DNA of 6,024 bases from an uncultured Clostridia bacterium. Its GTDB lineage: Bacteria; Bacillota; Clostridia; Oscillospirales; Acutalibacteraceae. The position numbers were made by a program, and so were the translations under genes. Under the pieces are notes generated by a model, which saw only the letters and a program-made list of their open reading frames with translations, searched no databases and was not told the DNA's origin. Below are positions 1 to 5,787 of the stretch, one piece after another (positions within the stretch are counted from its first letter, which is position 1; each line of letters opens with the position of its first letter). The DNA lies in assembly GCA_937915775.1 (NCBI GenBank), contig CALGGQ010000087.1, positions 1 through 6,024 on the forward strand. Reading direction: 5' to 3'.

Positions 1-29
1 TGGAGTTCAGACGTGTGCTCTTCCGATCT
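1..29. other. Illumina TruSeq read-2 adapter remnant (artefact)
   Basis: The first 29 bases match the 3' part of the well-known TruSeq read-2 adapter and end exactly in its CTCTTCCGATCT terminus. The match is recalled, not searched. Genomic sequence starts at about base 30. On the minus strand the adapter adds the tail IGRAHV and a TGA stop to the arabinofuranosidase. On the plus strand it creates a GTG start and the peptide MCSSDL. Both are familiar signatures of untrimmed adapter in assembled metagenomes. This is not a feature of any organism. Confidence 0.97.
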
Positions 30-561
30 GCCAGTCGCCGTCCATCTCGTTGCCGAGGCACCAGAGCTTGACGTTCCACGGCTCTTTGAAGCCGTGAGCA
101 ATACGCAAATCCGCCCAGGCGGAATTGCCCTTATGATTCATATATTCCACGAGATTGCGGGCTTCCTCCGCCCCTCTCGTGCCGAGGTTGACCGCCATCA
201 TACAGTCCGTATTCGCCTTGCGGCACCACTGCATAAACTCGTTTGTGCCGAAGGTATTGGGCTCCGTCGTGCCCCAGGCTAAATCAAGGCGCTTCGGTCT
301 GTCGACAACGGGGCCGACGCCGTCCTCCCAGTTGTAGCCGGAAACGAAGTTGCCGCCGGGATAACGCACTACGGGCACGTCCAGTTCTCTGACCATCTCG
401 ATTACATCCTGACGGAAGCCGTTTTCGTCTGCCGTCGGATGTCCCGGCTCATAAATACCGCCGTAGACCGCTCTGCCGAGGTGCTCAATAAACGAGCCGT
501 AAATGCGTCTGTCAATTTCACCGATTTTAAATTCCCTTGCCAGCGTCATTTTAGCCTTCAT
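30..561 (-). CDS. abfA: GH51 alpha-L-arabinofuranosidase, N-terminal part (truncated by adapter)
   Basis: Family GH51 enzymes remove terminal alpha-L-arabinofuranosyl residues from arabinan and arabinoxylan oligosaccharides with retention of configuration. About 177 genuine residues remain of a protein normally near 500. Visible family blocks are IYGSFIEHLGRAVYGGIYEP (about 20-39), RYPGGNFVSGYNWEDG (about 66-81), RLDLAW, FGTNEF, AVNLGTRG and WCLGNEMDG, whose Glu172 is the expected acid/base catalyst. The nucleophile Glu and the C-terminal beta domain lie beyond the contig. No signal peptide is present, so the enzyme is probably cytoplasmic. The chosen start (MKAKMTLAREFKIG) agrees with family N-termini and overlaps the preceding GH43 gene by 11 bases, suggesting translational coupling. 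The apparent stop at 7-9 belongs to the adapter, so the 184-residue open reading frame ending at 7 is false at its C-terminus. Confidence 0.93.
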
Positions 562-1426
562 AGTATTTTACCAGCCTTTCATATTCCTCATCTGTAATTG
601 ACAGCACGGAGCCGTGCCGCGGACGGAAGGATAAATCAAAATCCTCCACCGCTTCAAAATGCAGCATATCCGTCGTCCTTTGCATAAAATATCTGCCGTC
701 GGTATACATATCCATAATCATCAGATAGGTATCCGTGTCGTTCAGACGGTAAATACAGTTGCCCTCTACGTTTCGATCGGTACAGGCAACCTGATTGTGC
801 GCGTATTCGCGGTATGGTCCGCACAGGCTGTCAGCCGTCACGCAGCAGATGGTTTTATGGCACTCATCTTTATAATACATATAATAAGTGCCGTCCTTTT
901 CCATAATATCGGCGTCAATCGCATCCAGCCCGTTTGACGGATGAAAGAGCGGCTGCGGCGCTGAATAGGATTGAAAATCATCGGTGTACGAATACCAGAT
1001 AGAGAGCGGCAAATCACTGCCGACGTTATACACAGAATAATAGACAAAAAAGGCGCCCTTTTCCCTGTCATAAAGCGCTTCCGGCGCCCAGATTTTATCC
1101 GCTTTTTCCGTCTCGGCAAAGAGGTGAAAATCAACGGCACACTCGTTCTCCCAGTGCAGTAAATCCCTGCTGTGCCAGCTGATAACGCCGTGGTTGGAGC
1201 ACCAGCCGTCAGAGGATTTCATATCCGTGGCTATGATAAAGTAACCGCCGTTTTCATCCCGTAAAATAAACGGGTCGCGGCAGCAGCCGGTACCTTGCGT
1301 CTGGCGGATAACGGGCTGATTGCCGTTGAGCGGACGGAAGTGATAACCGTCCTCACTGACGGCAAAGCAAATCCGCTCGTGCTCGGGCTCGTTGCCCGTG
1401 AAATAACAAAAAAGATATTTAGCCAT
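551..1426 (-). CDS. GH43-like glycoside hydrolase (probable arabinosidase/xylosidase)
   Basis: This is a 291-residue protein with the five-bladed beta-propeller pattern of family 43 glycoside hydrolases, which are inverting enzymes acting on arabinan, arabinoxylan or xylan side chains. The expected catalytic triad can be placed: Asp51 in CCRDPF as general base, Asp171 or Asp173 in AIDADI as pKa modulator, and Glu221 in NVEGN as general acid. WAPE (113-116) and PRHGS (269-273) are further typical blocks. It has no signal peptide or added binding module, so it is a compact cytoplasmic enzyme. Its stop overlaps the GH51 start by 11 bases, consistent with the two acting together on imported arabino-oligosaccharides. 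There is no Shine-Dalgarno sequence before the ATG, and a strong hairpin ends 14 bases upstream. The family assignment is firm; the exact substrate is inferred from the neighbour. Confidence 0.85.
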   Translation of the reverse strand: MAKYLFCYFTGNEPEHERICFAVSEDGYHFRPLNGNQPVIRQTQGTGCCRDPFILRDENGGYFIIATDMKSSDGWCSNHGVISWHSRDLLHWENECAVDFHLFAETEKADKIWAPEALYDREKGAFFVYYSVYNVGSDLPLSIWYSYTDDFQSYSAPQPLFHPSNGLDAIDADIMEKDGTYYMYYKDECHKTICCVTADSLCGPYREYAHNQVACTDRNVEGNCIYRLNDTDTYLMIMDMYTDGRYFMQRTTDMLHFEAVEDFDLSFRPRHGSVLSITDEEYERLVKYYEG

Positions 1427-1440
1427 AAGTATAGTAAAAT

Positions 1441-1463
1441 GCAGGGGCGGGACGCGCCCCTGC
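1441..1463 (-). terminator. GC-rich hairpin after glmS, likely terminator
   Basis: A perfect 9-base inverted repeat (GCAGGGGCG, 1441-1449, and CGCCCCTGC, 1455-1463) encloses a 5-base loop. Read on the minus strand it lies 13 bases beyond the glmS stop and is followed by ATTTTACT, a short and imperfect U-run. It probably ends or attenuates glmS transcription. Because the GH43 start codon follows 14 bases later, it could instead limit read-through or translation of the glycosidase genes. Confidence 0.6.
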
Positions 1464-1476
1464 TAATGCTTCAAGA

Positions 1477-3285
1477 TTATTCGACCGTAACCACCTTGGC
1501 GAGGTTACGCGGTTTGTCAACATCCAGACCTTTATCGCTGGAAACATAGTAAGCGAGCAGCTGCATCGCCGTTACGGCAGGAATTGCCATAAAGTCATCG
1601 CGGAGGTCGGGCAGCTCAAAGGAGCATTCCACATCCTTATTCTGCAGCGAGCGCTTGATGAAGGTCAGCACCTTGGCGCCTCTCGACTGCACCTCACGGA
1701 TATTCGATACCTGCTTGCTCATCAAAGCGTCCTGCGTGAGCAGCGCGATAACCGGCGTATCCTCGGTAATCAGCGCAATCGTGCCATGCTTGAGTTCGCC
1801 GGAGGCAAACGCTTCGGAATGGATATACGAGATTTCTTTCAGCTTCAGCGAAGCCTCCAGCAGCGTCGGATAATCCAGTCCCCTGCCAATCATGAAGGTA
1901 TGCTCCGCTGTCAGCAGACCGTTTGACAGATGGTGTACTGCGTCACGGCGGTTCAGCACGTCCTCAACGGCTGCCGGAATCTTCGCCAGTTCCGCTATAA
2001 AAGCAGCCGTTTCCTCCTCGTTCAGTCTGCCGCGGAGATATGCCATCTTGGCGCAGATGAGGTAGAATACCGCCACCTGCGTGGTATACGCCTTGGTGGA
2101 AGCAACGGCGATTTCCGGACCGGCGTTGGTGTAGATAACATTTTCGCTCTCACGCGCAATCGTCGAACCCTTGACGTTGACGATGGAGAGGGAGCGCGCA
2201 CCCTTTCTTCTGGCATATTTCAGCGCTTCCAGCGTATCAATCGTCTCGCCGCTCTGGGATACGCAGATAACGAGCGTTCTCTCGTTGATAATCGGCTCTT
2301 TATACATATACTCGCTCGCCATATTAACCGTGACGGGAACACCGCAGGTCTTTTCGATGATATGTTTACCGATTAAGCCGGCGTGCATCGCGGTGCCGCA
2401 GGCAATGACGGTAATGTTATCGCATTCGGTGAAGATGCTGTCGTCCACCTTTTCCTCGGAAAAGTCCGGCTTGCCGTCTTTGATGCGGCTTTCAATCGTC
2501 TTGGTAATCACCTCGGGCTGCTCCATAATTTCCTTTTCCATATAGAAAGGATAGCCCTTTTTGCCGCTGTTCTTGATATCCCAGTCAAGCGTGAGCATTT
2601 TCGGCGCAACGGTATTGCCCTTAAAATCGGTCACCTCAATGCCGTCCCCGGTAAGATGCGCAATCGTCAGCTCGGGCAGTACGAAATAGTTCTCGCTATA
2701 TTCGCCGATTGCCATAATATCGGAAGCAATATAGGTGCCGTCCTCATTCTGACAGCAAATAATCGGGGATACGTTACGAACGGCAAAGATTTCGTTCGGA
2801 ATATCGTCGAACATAATTGCCAGACCGAAGGTGCCGCTGATTTCCTTCACGGCGCTGATAATCGCCTTCTTCGGATCGCCGTCATAATAGTTATCAATCA
2901 GAGCGGCAACGACCTCGCTGTCCGTCTCGGAACGGAGCTTGGACGCAATACCGAGCTGGTTTTTAATAGCGGCATAATTCTCAATAATGCCGTTATGTAC
3001 CAGCGTCACGTTGCCGAATTTATGCGGATGGGAATTCGCGTCGCACACGCCGCCGTGGGTTGCCCAGCGGGTATGCCCGATACCTCCGTAGAGAGGAGAG
3101 GAAATCCCTTTGGTGAGCTCTCTGAGGGCGCTGACACGGCCGGCTTTCTTGATAATTTCGATATCTTTTCCATTATGAAAAGCAATACCGGCACTGTCAT
3201 AACCGCGGTACTCCAATCGTTCCAAACTGTTTAATAATATACTGAGGGTATCATTGGATCCGATATATCCAACAATTCCACACAT
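1477..3285 (-). CDS. glmS: Glutamine-fructose-6-phosphate aminotransferase (isomerizing)
   Basis: GlmS makes glucosamine-6-phosphate and glutamate from fructose-6-phosphate and glutamine, the first committed step to UDP-GlcNAc, peptidoglycan and teichoic acids. It is cytoplasmic. The 602 residues are full length for the family. The N-terminal glutaminase domain (about 1-220) has the catalytic Cys2 (MCGIVGYIG), HTRWATHGG (71-79), HNGIIENY (97-104) and SETDSE. Two SIS sugar-isomerase domains follow (about 285-420 and 455-590), with ACGTAMHAG, CVSQSGETIDT and ASTKAYTTQ. Lys481, Glu484 and His500 fall where the E. coli isomerase active-site residues are expected. The C-terminus DVDKPRNLAKVVTVE is canonical and includes the conserved Lys597. 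Cys2 fixes the ATG at 3285, although the ribosome binding site is weak (GAAAG about 12 bases upstream). Control is through the ribozyme in its leader. Confidence 0.98.
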   Translation of the reverse strand: MCGIVGYIGSNDTLSILLNSLERLEYRGYDSAGIAFHNGKDIEIIKKAGRVSALRELTKGISSPLYGGIGHTRWATHGGVCDANSHPHKFGNVTLVHNGIIENYAAIKNQLGIASKLRSETDSEVVAALIDNYYDGDPKKAIISAVKEISGTFGLAIMFDDIPNEIFAVRNVSPIICCQNEDGTYIASDIMAIGEYSENYFVLPELTIAHLTGDGIEVTDFKGNTVAPKMLTLDWDIKNSGKKGYPFYMEKEIMEQPEVITKTIESRIKDGKPDFSEEKVDDSIFTECDNITVIACGTAMHAGLIGKHIIEKTCGVPVTVNMASEYMYKEPIINERTLVICVSQSGETIDTLEALKYARRKGARSLSIVNVKGSTIARESENVIYTNAGPEIAVASTKAYTTQVAVFYLICAKMAYLRGRLNEEETAAFIAELAKIPAAVEDVLNRRDAVHHLSNGLLTAEHTFMIGRGLDYPTLLEASLKLKEISYIHSEAFASGELKHGTIALITEDTPVIALLTQDALMSKQVSNIREVQSRGAKVLTFIKRSLQNKDVECSFELPDLRDDFMAIPAVTAMQLLAYYVSSDKGLDVDKPRNLAKVVTVE

Positions 3286-3311
3286 TTAAATTCTCAACTT
3301 TCTTTTAAAAT

Positions 3312-3463
3312 TACTGTGGTAGTAAACCCCTCACAGCGTATTTGTTTTGAGATTACTCTCATATTTGCCGCTGTGTTCGCCTGGGATGCTGCGTAAGGGC
3401 GTCCGCCGAAACTCTCGATAACCCTTATCCTCGTTAACCTCTCTGTATAGGTGCTTGGCGCTA
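3312..3463 (-). ncRNA. glmS ribozyme (glucosamine-6-phosphate-activated self-cleaving riboswitch)
   Basis: Read on the minus strand, the glmS leader carries the hallmark order of the glmS ribozyme class. The cleavage site is A followed by GCGCC (A-1 at 3462, G+1 at 3461). A P2-type hairpin pairs 3449-3452 with 3437-3440 and is followed by AACGAGGAT. TAAGGG (3422-3427) pairs with CCCTTA (3394-3399) around the near-invariant TTATCGA and TTTCGGCGGA core. A P3-like ATCCC/GGGGT pairing closes at 3326-3330. A P4 stem pairs CACAGCG (3369-3375) with CGCTGTG (3332-3338) and holds an inner TGAGA/TCTCA hairpin (3348-3361). In this class GlcN6P acts as cofactor for cleavage, and the 5'-OH product is then degraded, lowering glmS expression. 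Position directly upstream of glmS confirms the call. The 3' boundary is approximate. Confidence 0.96.
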
Positions 3464-3467
3464 GTAA

Positions 3468-3495
3468 AGAATATTATCTATCATTCGTATGTCAA
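3468..3495 (-). promoter_or_regulatory. Candidate proximal glmS promoter
   Basis: On the minus strand a perfect -35 TTGACA (3490-3495) is followed after 16 bases by TATTCT (3468-3473), a 4/6 match to the -10 consensus. TAATAT (3471-3476) is a better hexamer but only 13 bases away. Transcription from TATTCT would begin around 3461-3463, essentially at the ribozyme cleavage site. Called from consensus only. Confidence 0.4.
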
Positions 3496-3509
3496 AGAAC
3501 AACAAGGTA

Positions 3510-3538
3510 ATTATAAGGTATCGGCATGAAAAAGAAAA
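3510..3538 (-). promoter_or_regulatory. Candidate distal glmS promoter
   Basis: A perfect minus-strand -10 TATAAT (3510-3515) has a poor -35 (TTTTCT, 3533-3538) at 17-base spacing. A start near 3503 would give about 40 bases of leader upstream of the ribozyme cleavage site, a more usual arrangement for this class than the proximal candidate gives. The two promoters are alternatives or could both be used. Confidence 0.35.
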
Positions 3539-3561
3539 TATCATTTTTCTGAAAATAAATG

Positions 3562-3583
3562 AAAAAGAGGCTTTGCGCCTCTT
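3562..3583 (-). terminator. Rho-independent terminator of the nucleoside kinase gene
   Basis: On the minus strand, two bases after the stop codon, AAGAGGC-type arms (GCCTCTT at 3577-3583 and AAGAGGC at 3565-3571 on the plus strand) form a 7-bp stem with a 5-base loop, followed by a run of five T (3562-3566, partly inside the stem). This is a classical intrinsic terminator and insulates glmS from the upstream gene. A weaker A/T-rich 6-bp hairpin with its own T-run lies beyond it at 3533-3550. Confidence 0.85.
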
Positions 3584-3585
3584 CG

Positions 3586-5241
3586 CTATTTAATGATGAC
3601 CGATCCACCGATAAACTCACGAACGATGGAGTTGTTAACGATATCGTTGTCGTCATAGACCAAATCGAAGTACTTCAGGAAGTTCAGCATCCGCTGGGCT
3701 TCTCCGTATTCCGGTTGACTTCGTTTGATCCGTTTCAGTAAAGGTTCCGCATACTTCTTGATCACGGCCAGCTCGTAGATGCAGTTGGAGTTAAAGAAGA
3801 CGTCCGCCTGGGAGTTATATGGGAAGATGTTCGCATCTTCACTGGCTCTTACCTTCGGCCAACTCTGGAAGGTTCCTTCTGCACTGCGGTCACGGAATTT
3901 GTAGTCGCGGACGATCCTTCTTAATAATCGGGCATCGGTCGTGGAAATACGGTTGTGATGGTCAATGGAGATCGGAGTGAACGGTGAAATGTAGATCTTG
4001 AACTTGTCTTTCGCGTCGATGTTCTCCGTCAGTTTTTCATTCATCGCATGAATTCCCTCGATAACAACCAGCTGATTCTTTTCCAATCTGGTAATCCGCT
4101 TGCCATAGACTTTGCCCGGAATACTGAAATCATAGGTTGGTAAGTCTACTTCCTTGCCGTCCAGAAGATCCTGCATCTGCTGCATGAAGAGATCGGTATC
4201 GATCGCATTGATGCTCTCCAAATCCACTTCGCCGAATTCATCGTAGACTCTTTCATGGAATTCCTTGTAGTAGTCGTCTGTTCCCATATAGAGCGTCTTG
4301 AAACCGTTGACACCTAACTGGATGCATAAACGTTTGGCAAAGGTGGTCTTGCCGCTGGAAGAAGGTCCGCAGATCAGCACGATCCGGCTGCCTCTCTCTT
4401 TGATACTGTCCGCAATGTCGCTGATTTTCTTTTCGTGCAGGGCTTCCTGTAAGAGAAATAGATCTGAGATGCTTCCGTCAATGATCTTTTCATTTAAATC
4501 ACAGACGAAGTTGACATTCATCAGCTGTCCCCACCGAGTAGCTTCCCGGAAGGCATCATAAAGAAGTTCCTGCTCTTCATATGGTGCAATCTCCAGTGGG
4601 TTTTTCTGGTGCGGAAAGCGCAGAATCAGTCCGTTCCGGTAGGAATTCAGCTCAAAGAACTGCAGATAGCCGGTGGACGGAACTAAAAAGTTATAGAAGA
4701 TCTGTACTTCATCTTCCAGTGAGTAGATCTCGATATCGTCAATATTGGTGATGCTGTCCAGAAGTTTATAGGTCTCTTCCTGTTTTAATTCCTTGGCCAG
4801 CTTCATGGCAGCGTTCTTGGATAAGTGTTCCTTGTTGATGGGAATATCCTTTTCGACCAGTTCCCGCATGTGGGCTTTGATCTGATCCAGTGTCTCCTGA
4901 TCTGCCTTATGGGTCATGGTGAGGAAAAGGCCTTTGTTCAGCGAATTTTTGACCGTAACTAGTACTTTTTTACCTAAAATATCATGTACCGATTTAATGA
5001 ACAGCAGGATCAAACTGTTCTGATAGACCAGCCAGGCTTCCTGTGAACGCACGTCTAAGAATTCGATAACGGAGTCATGGGTAAGGGTATGGGTCAGAGC
5101 TCGATAGGCATTATCCAGCTTTGCTACATAGACAGGATAAGGAAGCTCATTTCTGACATCGTTCAGAATCACTTCCAGGGGTGTGTTCTCTTCATAGAAG
5201 AGTTCACGGTTATTAATATTCGCAATGGTAACTTTATACAT
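3586..5241 (-). CDS. udk: Nucleoside (uridine) kinase with N-terminal TGS-like domain
   Basis: The protein has 551 residues from the ATG. The C-terminal half is a P-loop uridine kinase/phosphoribulokinase-type domain, which phosphorylates nucleosides such as uridine or cytidine in pyrimidine salvage. Numbering from a TTG one codon earlier, it shows Walker A GPSSSGKT (293-300), DDYYKE (323-328), Walker B-like VVIEGIHAM (393-401) and an Arg-rich lid RLLRRIVRDYKFRDR (439-453). The first 60 or so residues resemble a TGS domain, and residues 60-200 a threonyl-tRNA-synthetase-like accessory region. This long architecture is known from Firmicutes and Thermotoga and differs from the roughly 210-residue Udk of E. 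coli. AAAGGAGG ends 8 bases before the ATG at 5241, which favours it over the in-frame TTG at 5244. The gene appears monocistronic, with its own terminator. Substrate preference cannot be read from sequence. Confidence 0.9.
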   Translation of the reverse strand: MYKVTIANINNRELFYEENTPLEVILNDVRNELPYPVYVAKLDNAYRALTHTLTHDSVIEFLDVRSQEAWLVYQNSLILLFIKSVHDILGKKVLVTVKNSLNKGLFLTMTHKADQETLDQIKAHMRELVEKDIPINKEHLSKNAAMKLAKELKQEETYKLLDSITNIDDIEIYSLEDEVQIFYNFLVPSTGYLQFFELNSYRNGLILRFPHQKNPLEIAPYEEQELLYDAFREATRWGQLMNVNFVCDLNEKIIDGSISDLFLLQEALHEKKISDIADSIKERGSRIVLICGPSSSGKTTFAKRLCIQLGVNGFKTLYMGTDDYYKEFHERVYDEFGEVDLESINAIDTDLFMQQMQDLLDGKEVDLPTYDFSIPGKVYGKRITRLEKNQLVVIEGIHAMNEKLTENIDAKDKFKIYISPFTPISIDHHNRISTTDARLLRRIVRDYKFRDRSAEGTFQSWPKVRASEDANIFPYNSQADVFFNSNCIYELAVIKKYAEPLLKRIKRSQPEYGEAQRMLNFLKYFDLVYDDNDIVNNSIVREFIGGSVIIK

Positions 5242-5248
5242 CAAAAGT

Positions 5249-5257
5249 TCCTCCTTT
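5249..5257 (-). promoter_or_regulatory. Ribosome binding site of the nucleoside kinase gene
   Basis: AAAGGAGGA on the minus strand is a near-perfect Shine-Dalgarno sequence. It sits 8 bases from the ATG at 5241 but only 5 from the in-frame TTG at 5244, and so decides in favour of the ATG. Confidence 0.8.
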
Positions 5258-5300
5258 GAGTTTTATTGTCTGTATTTTTAAAGGTTTATTTCCTGCTAAT

Positions 5301-5310
5301 ATTGTATAAT
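5301..5310. promoter_or_regulatory. Overlapping divergent -10 elements
   Basis: The plus strand holds a perfect TATAAT (5305-5310) 21 bases upstream of the bcp start codon, with no convincing -35 at the proper distance. The minus strand of the same stretch reads TACAAT (5301-5306), a 5/6 match to a -10 for the divergent kinase gene, with TTGGAC 18 bases upstream as a weak -35. The two elements overlap by two bases, so polymerase could hardly occupy both at once. The plus-strand element is the better supported. Confidence 0.45.
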
Positions 5311-5331
5311 GAAAATGATGAGGTGTCCAAT

Positions 5332-5787
5332 ATGTTAGAAACAGGAATCAAAGCGCCGGACTTTACGCTTCCGGATCAGAATGGAGTAAACCATTCTCTG
5401 AGCGACTATCTTGGTCAGAAGGTGATCCTTTATTTCTATCCGAAAGACAATACTTCCGGATGTACGAAACAGGCCTGCAATTTCAGTGAATTACGGCCGC
5501 AGTTTACCGAGAAGAATGCCGTCATCCTTGGTGTCAGCAAGGACTCCGTTGCTTCGCATAAGAAGTTTGCAGAGAAGTTTCATCTGAACTTTACTTTGCT
5601 GTCGGATAGTGAGGTGGAAGTTATTAAGCTGTATGATGTCTGGGCGAAGAAGAATATGTACGGCAAAGAGGTCTACGGTGTAGTGAGAAGCACGTATCTG
5701 ATCAATGAGGAAGGCGTGATTGAGAAAGCCTTCCAGAAAGTCAATGCCGGAAATAATCCGCAGGAGATGCTGAATGAGATCGGATAA
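5332..5787 (+). CDS. bcp: Thioredoxin-dependent thiol peroxidase (Bcp/PrxQ-type peroxiredoxin)
   Basis: Bcp reduces hydrogen peroxide and organic hydroperoxides using a peroxidatic cysteine, with electrons usually supplied by thioredoxin; it is cytoplasmic. The 151 residues are normal family length. The active-site segment FYPKDNTSGCTKQAC contains the peroxidatic Cys44 in the PxxxTxxC motif and a resolving Cys49 five residues later, the alpha2-type atypical 2-Cys arrangement. Arg119 in VVRSTYLI fits the conserved active-site Arg. N-terminal GIKAPDFTLPDQNG is typical. The ATG at 5332 is chosen over an in-frame TTG at 5266 because GAGGTG lies 6 bases upstream, the TATAAT box would fall inside the longer version, and the extra 22 residues match no family N-terminus. 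The next gene begins inside its last codons, so the two form an operon. Confidence 0.95.
   Translation: MLETGIKAPDFTLPDQNGVNHSLSDYLGQKVILYFYPKDNTSGCTKQACNFSELRPQFTEKNAVILGVSKDSVASHKKFAEKFHLNFTLLSDSEVEVIKLYDVWAKKNMYGKEVYGVVRSTYLINEEGVIEKAFQKVNAGNNPQEMLNEIG
5762..5767 (+). promoter_or_regulatory. Ribosome binding site of the lipid kinase inside bcp
   Basis: AGGAGA within the last codons of bcp lies 6 bases before the ATG at 5774. This supports that start and implies coupled translation of the two genes. Confidence 0.65.

Noticed and set aside
13..282. Plus-strand open reading frame of 89 codons beginning MCSSDL
   Set aside because: Its first residues are translated adapter, and the rest is antisense to the GH51 gene.
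2383..3234. Long plus-strand open reading frame (283 codons) opposite glmS
   Set aside because: It lies wholly antisense to a full-length, unmistakable glmS; the translation shows no recognisable domain, and no ribosome binding site was seen. It is a frame shadow.
3286..3585. CRISPR, tRNA, insertion-sequence ends or a small gene in the largest gap
   Set aside because: The gap is fully explained by the ribozyme, candidate promoters and a terminator. No direct repeats, tRNA-like cloverleaf or credible small reading frame was seen.
3967..3975. Internal AGATCGGA strings (near 3967 and 5777) resembling the adapter start
   Set aside because: The match stops after 8 bases and both lie in uninterrupted coding sequence with normal protein motifs. 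They are chance matches, not internal adapter joins.
5266..5331. N-terminal extension of bcp from TTG at 5266
   Set aside because: The TATAAT box and GAGGTG ribosome binding site lie inside it, and family members start at the MLETGIKAPDF position.
5242..5331. PerR/OhrR-type operator for bcp
   Set aside because: I looked for a convincing inverted-repeat operator in the divergent gap and saw only the overlapping -10 elements.
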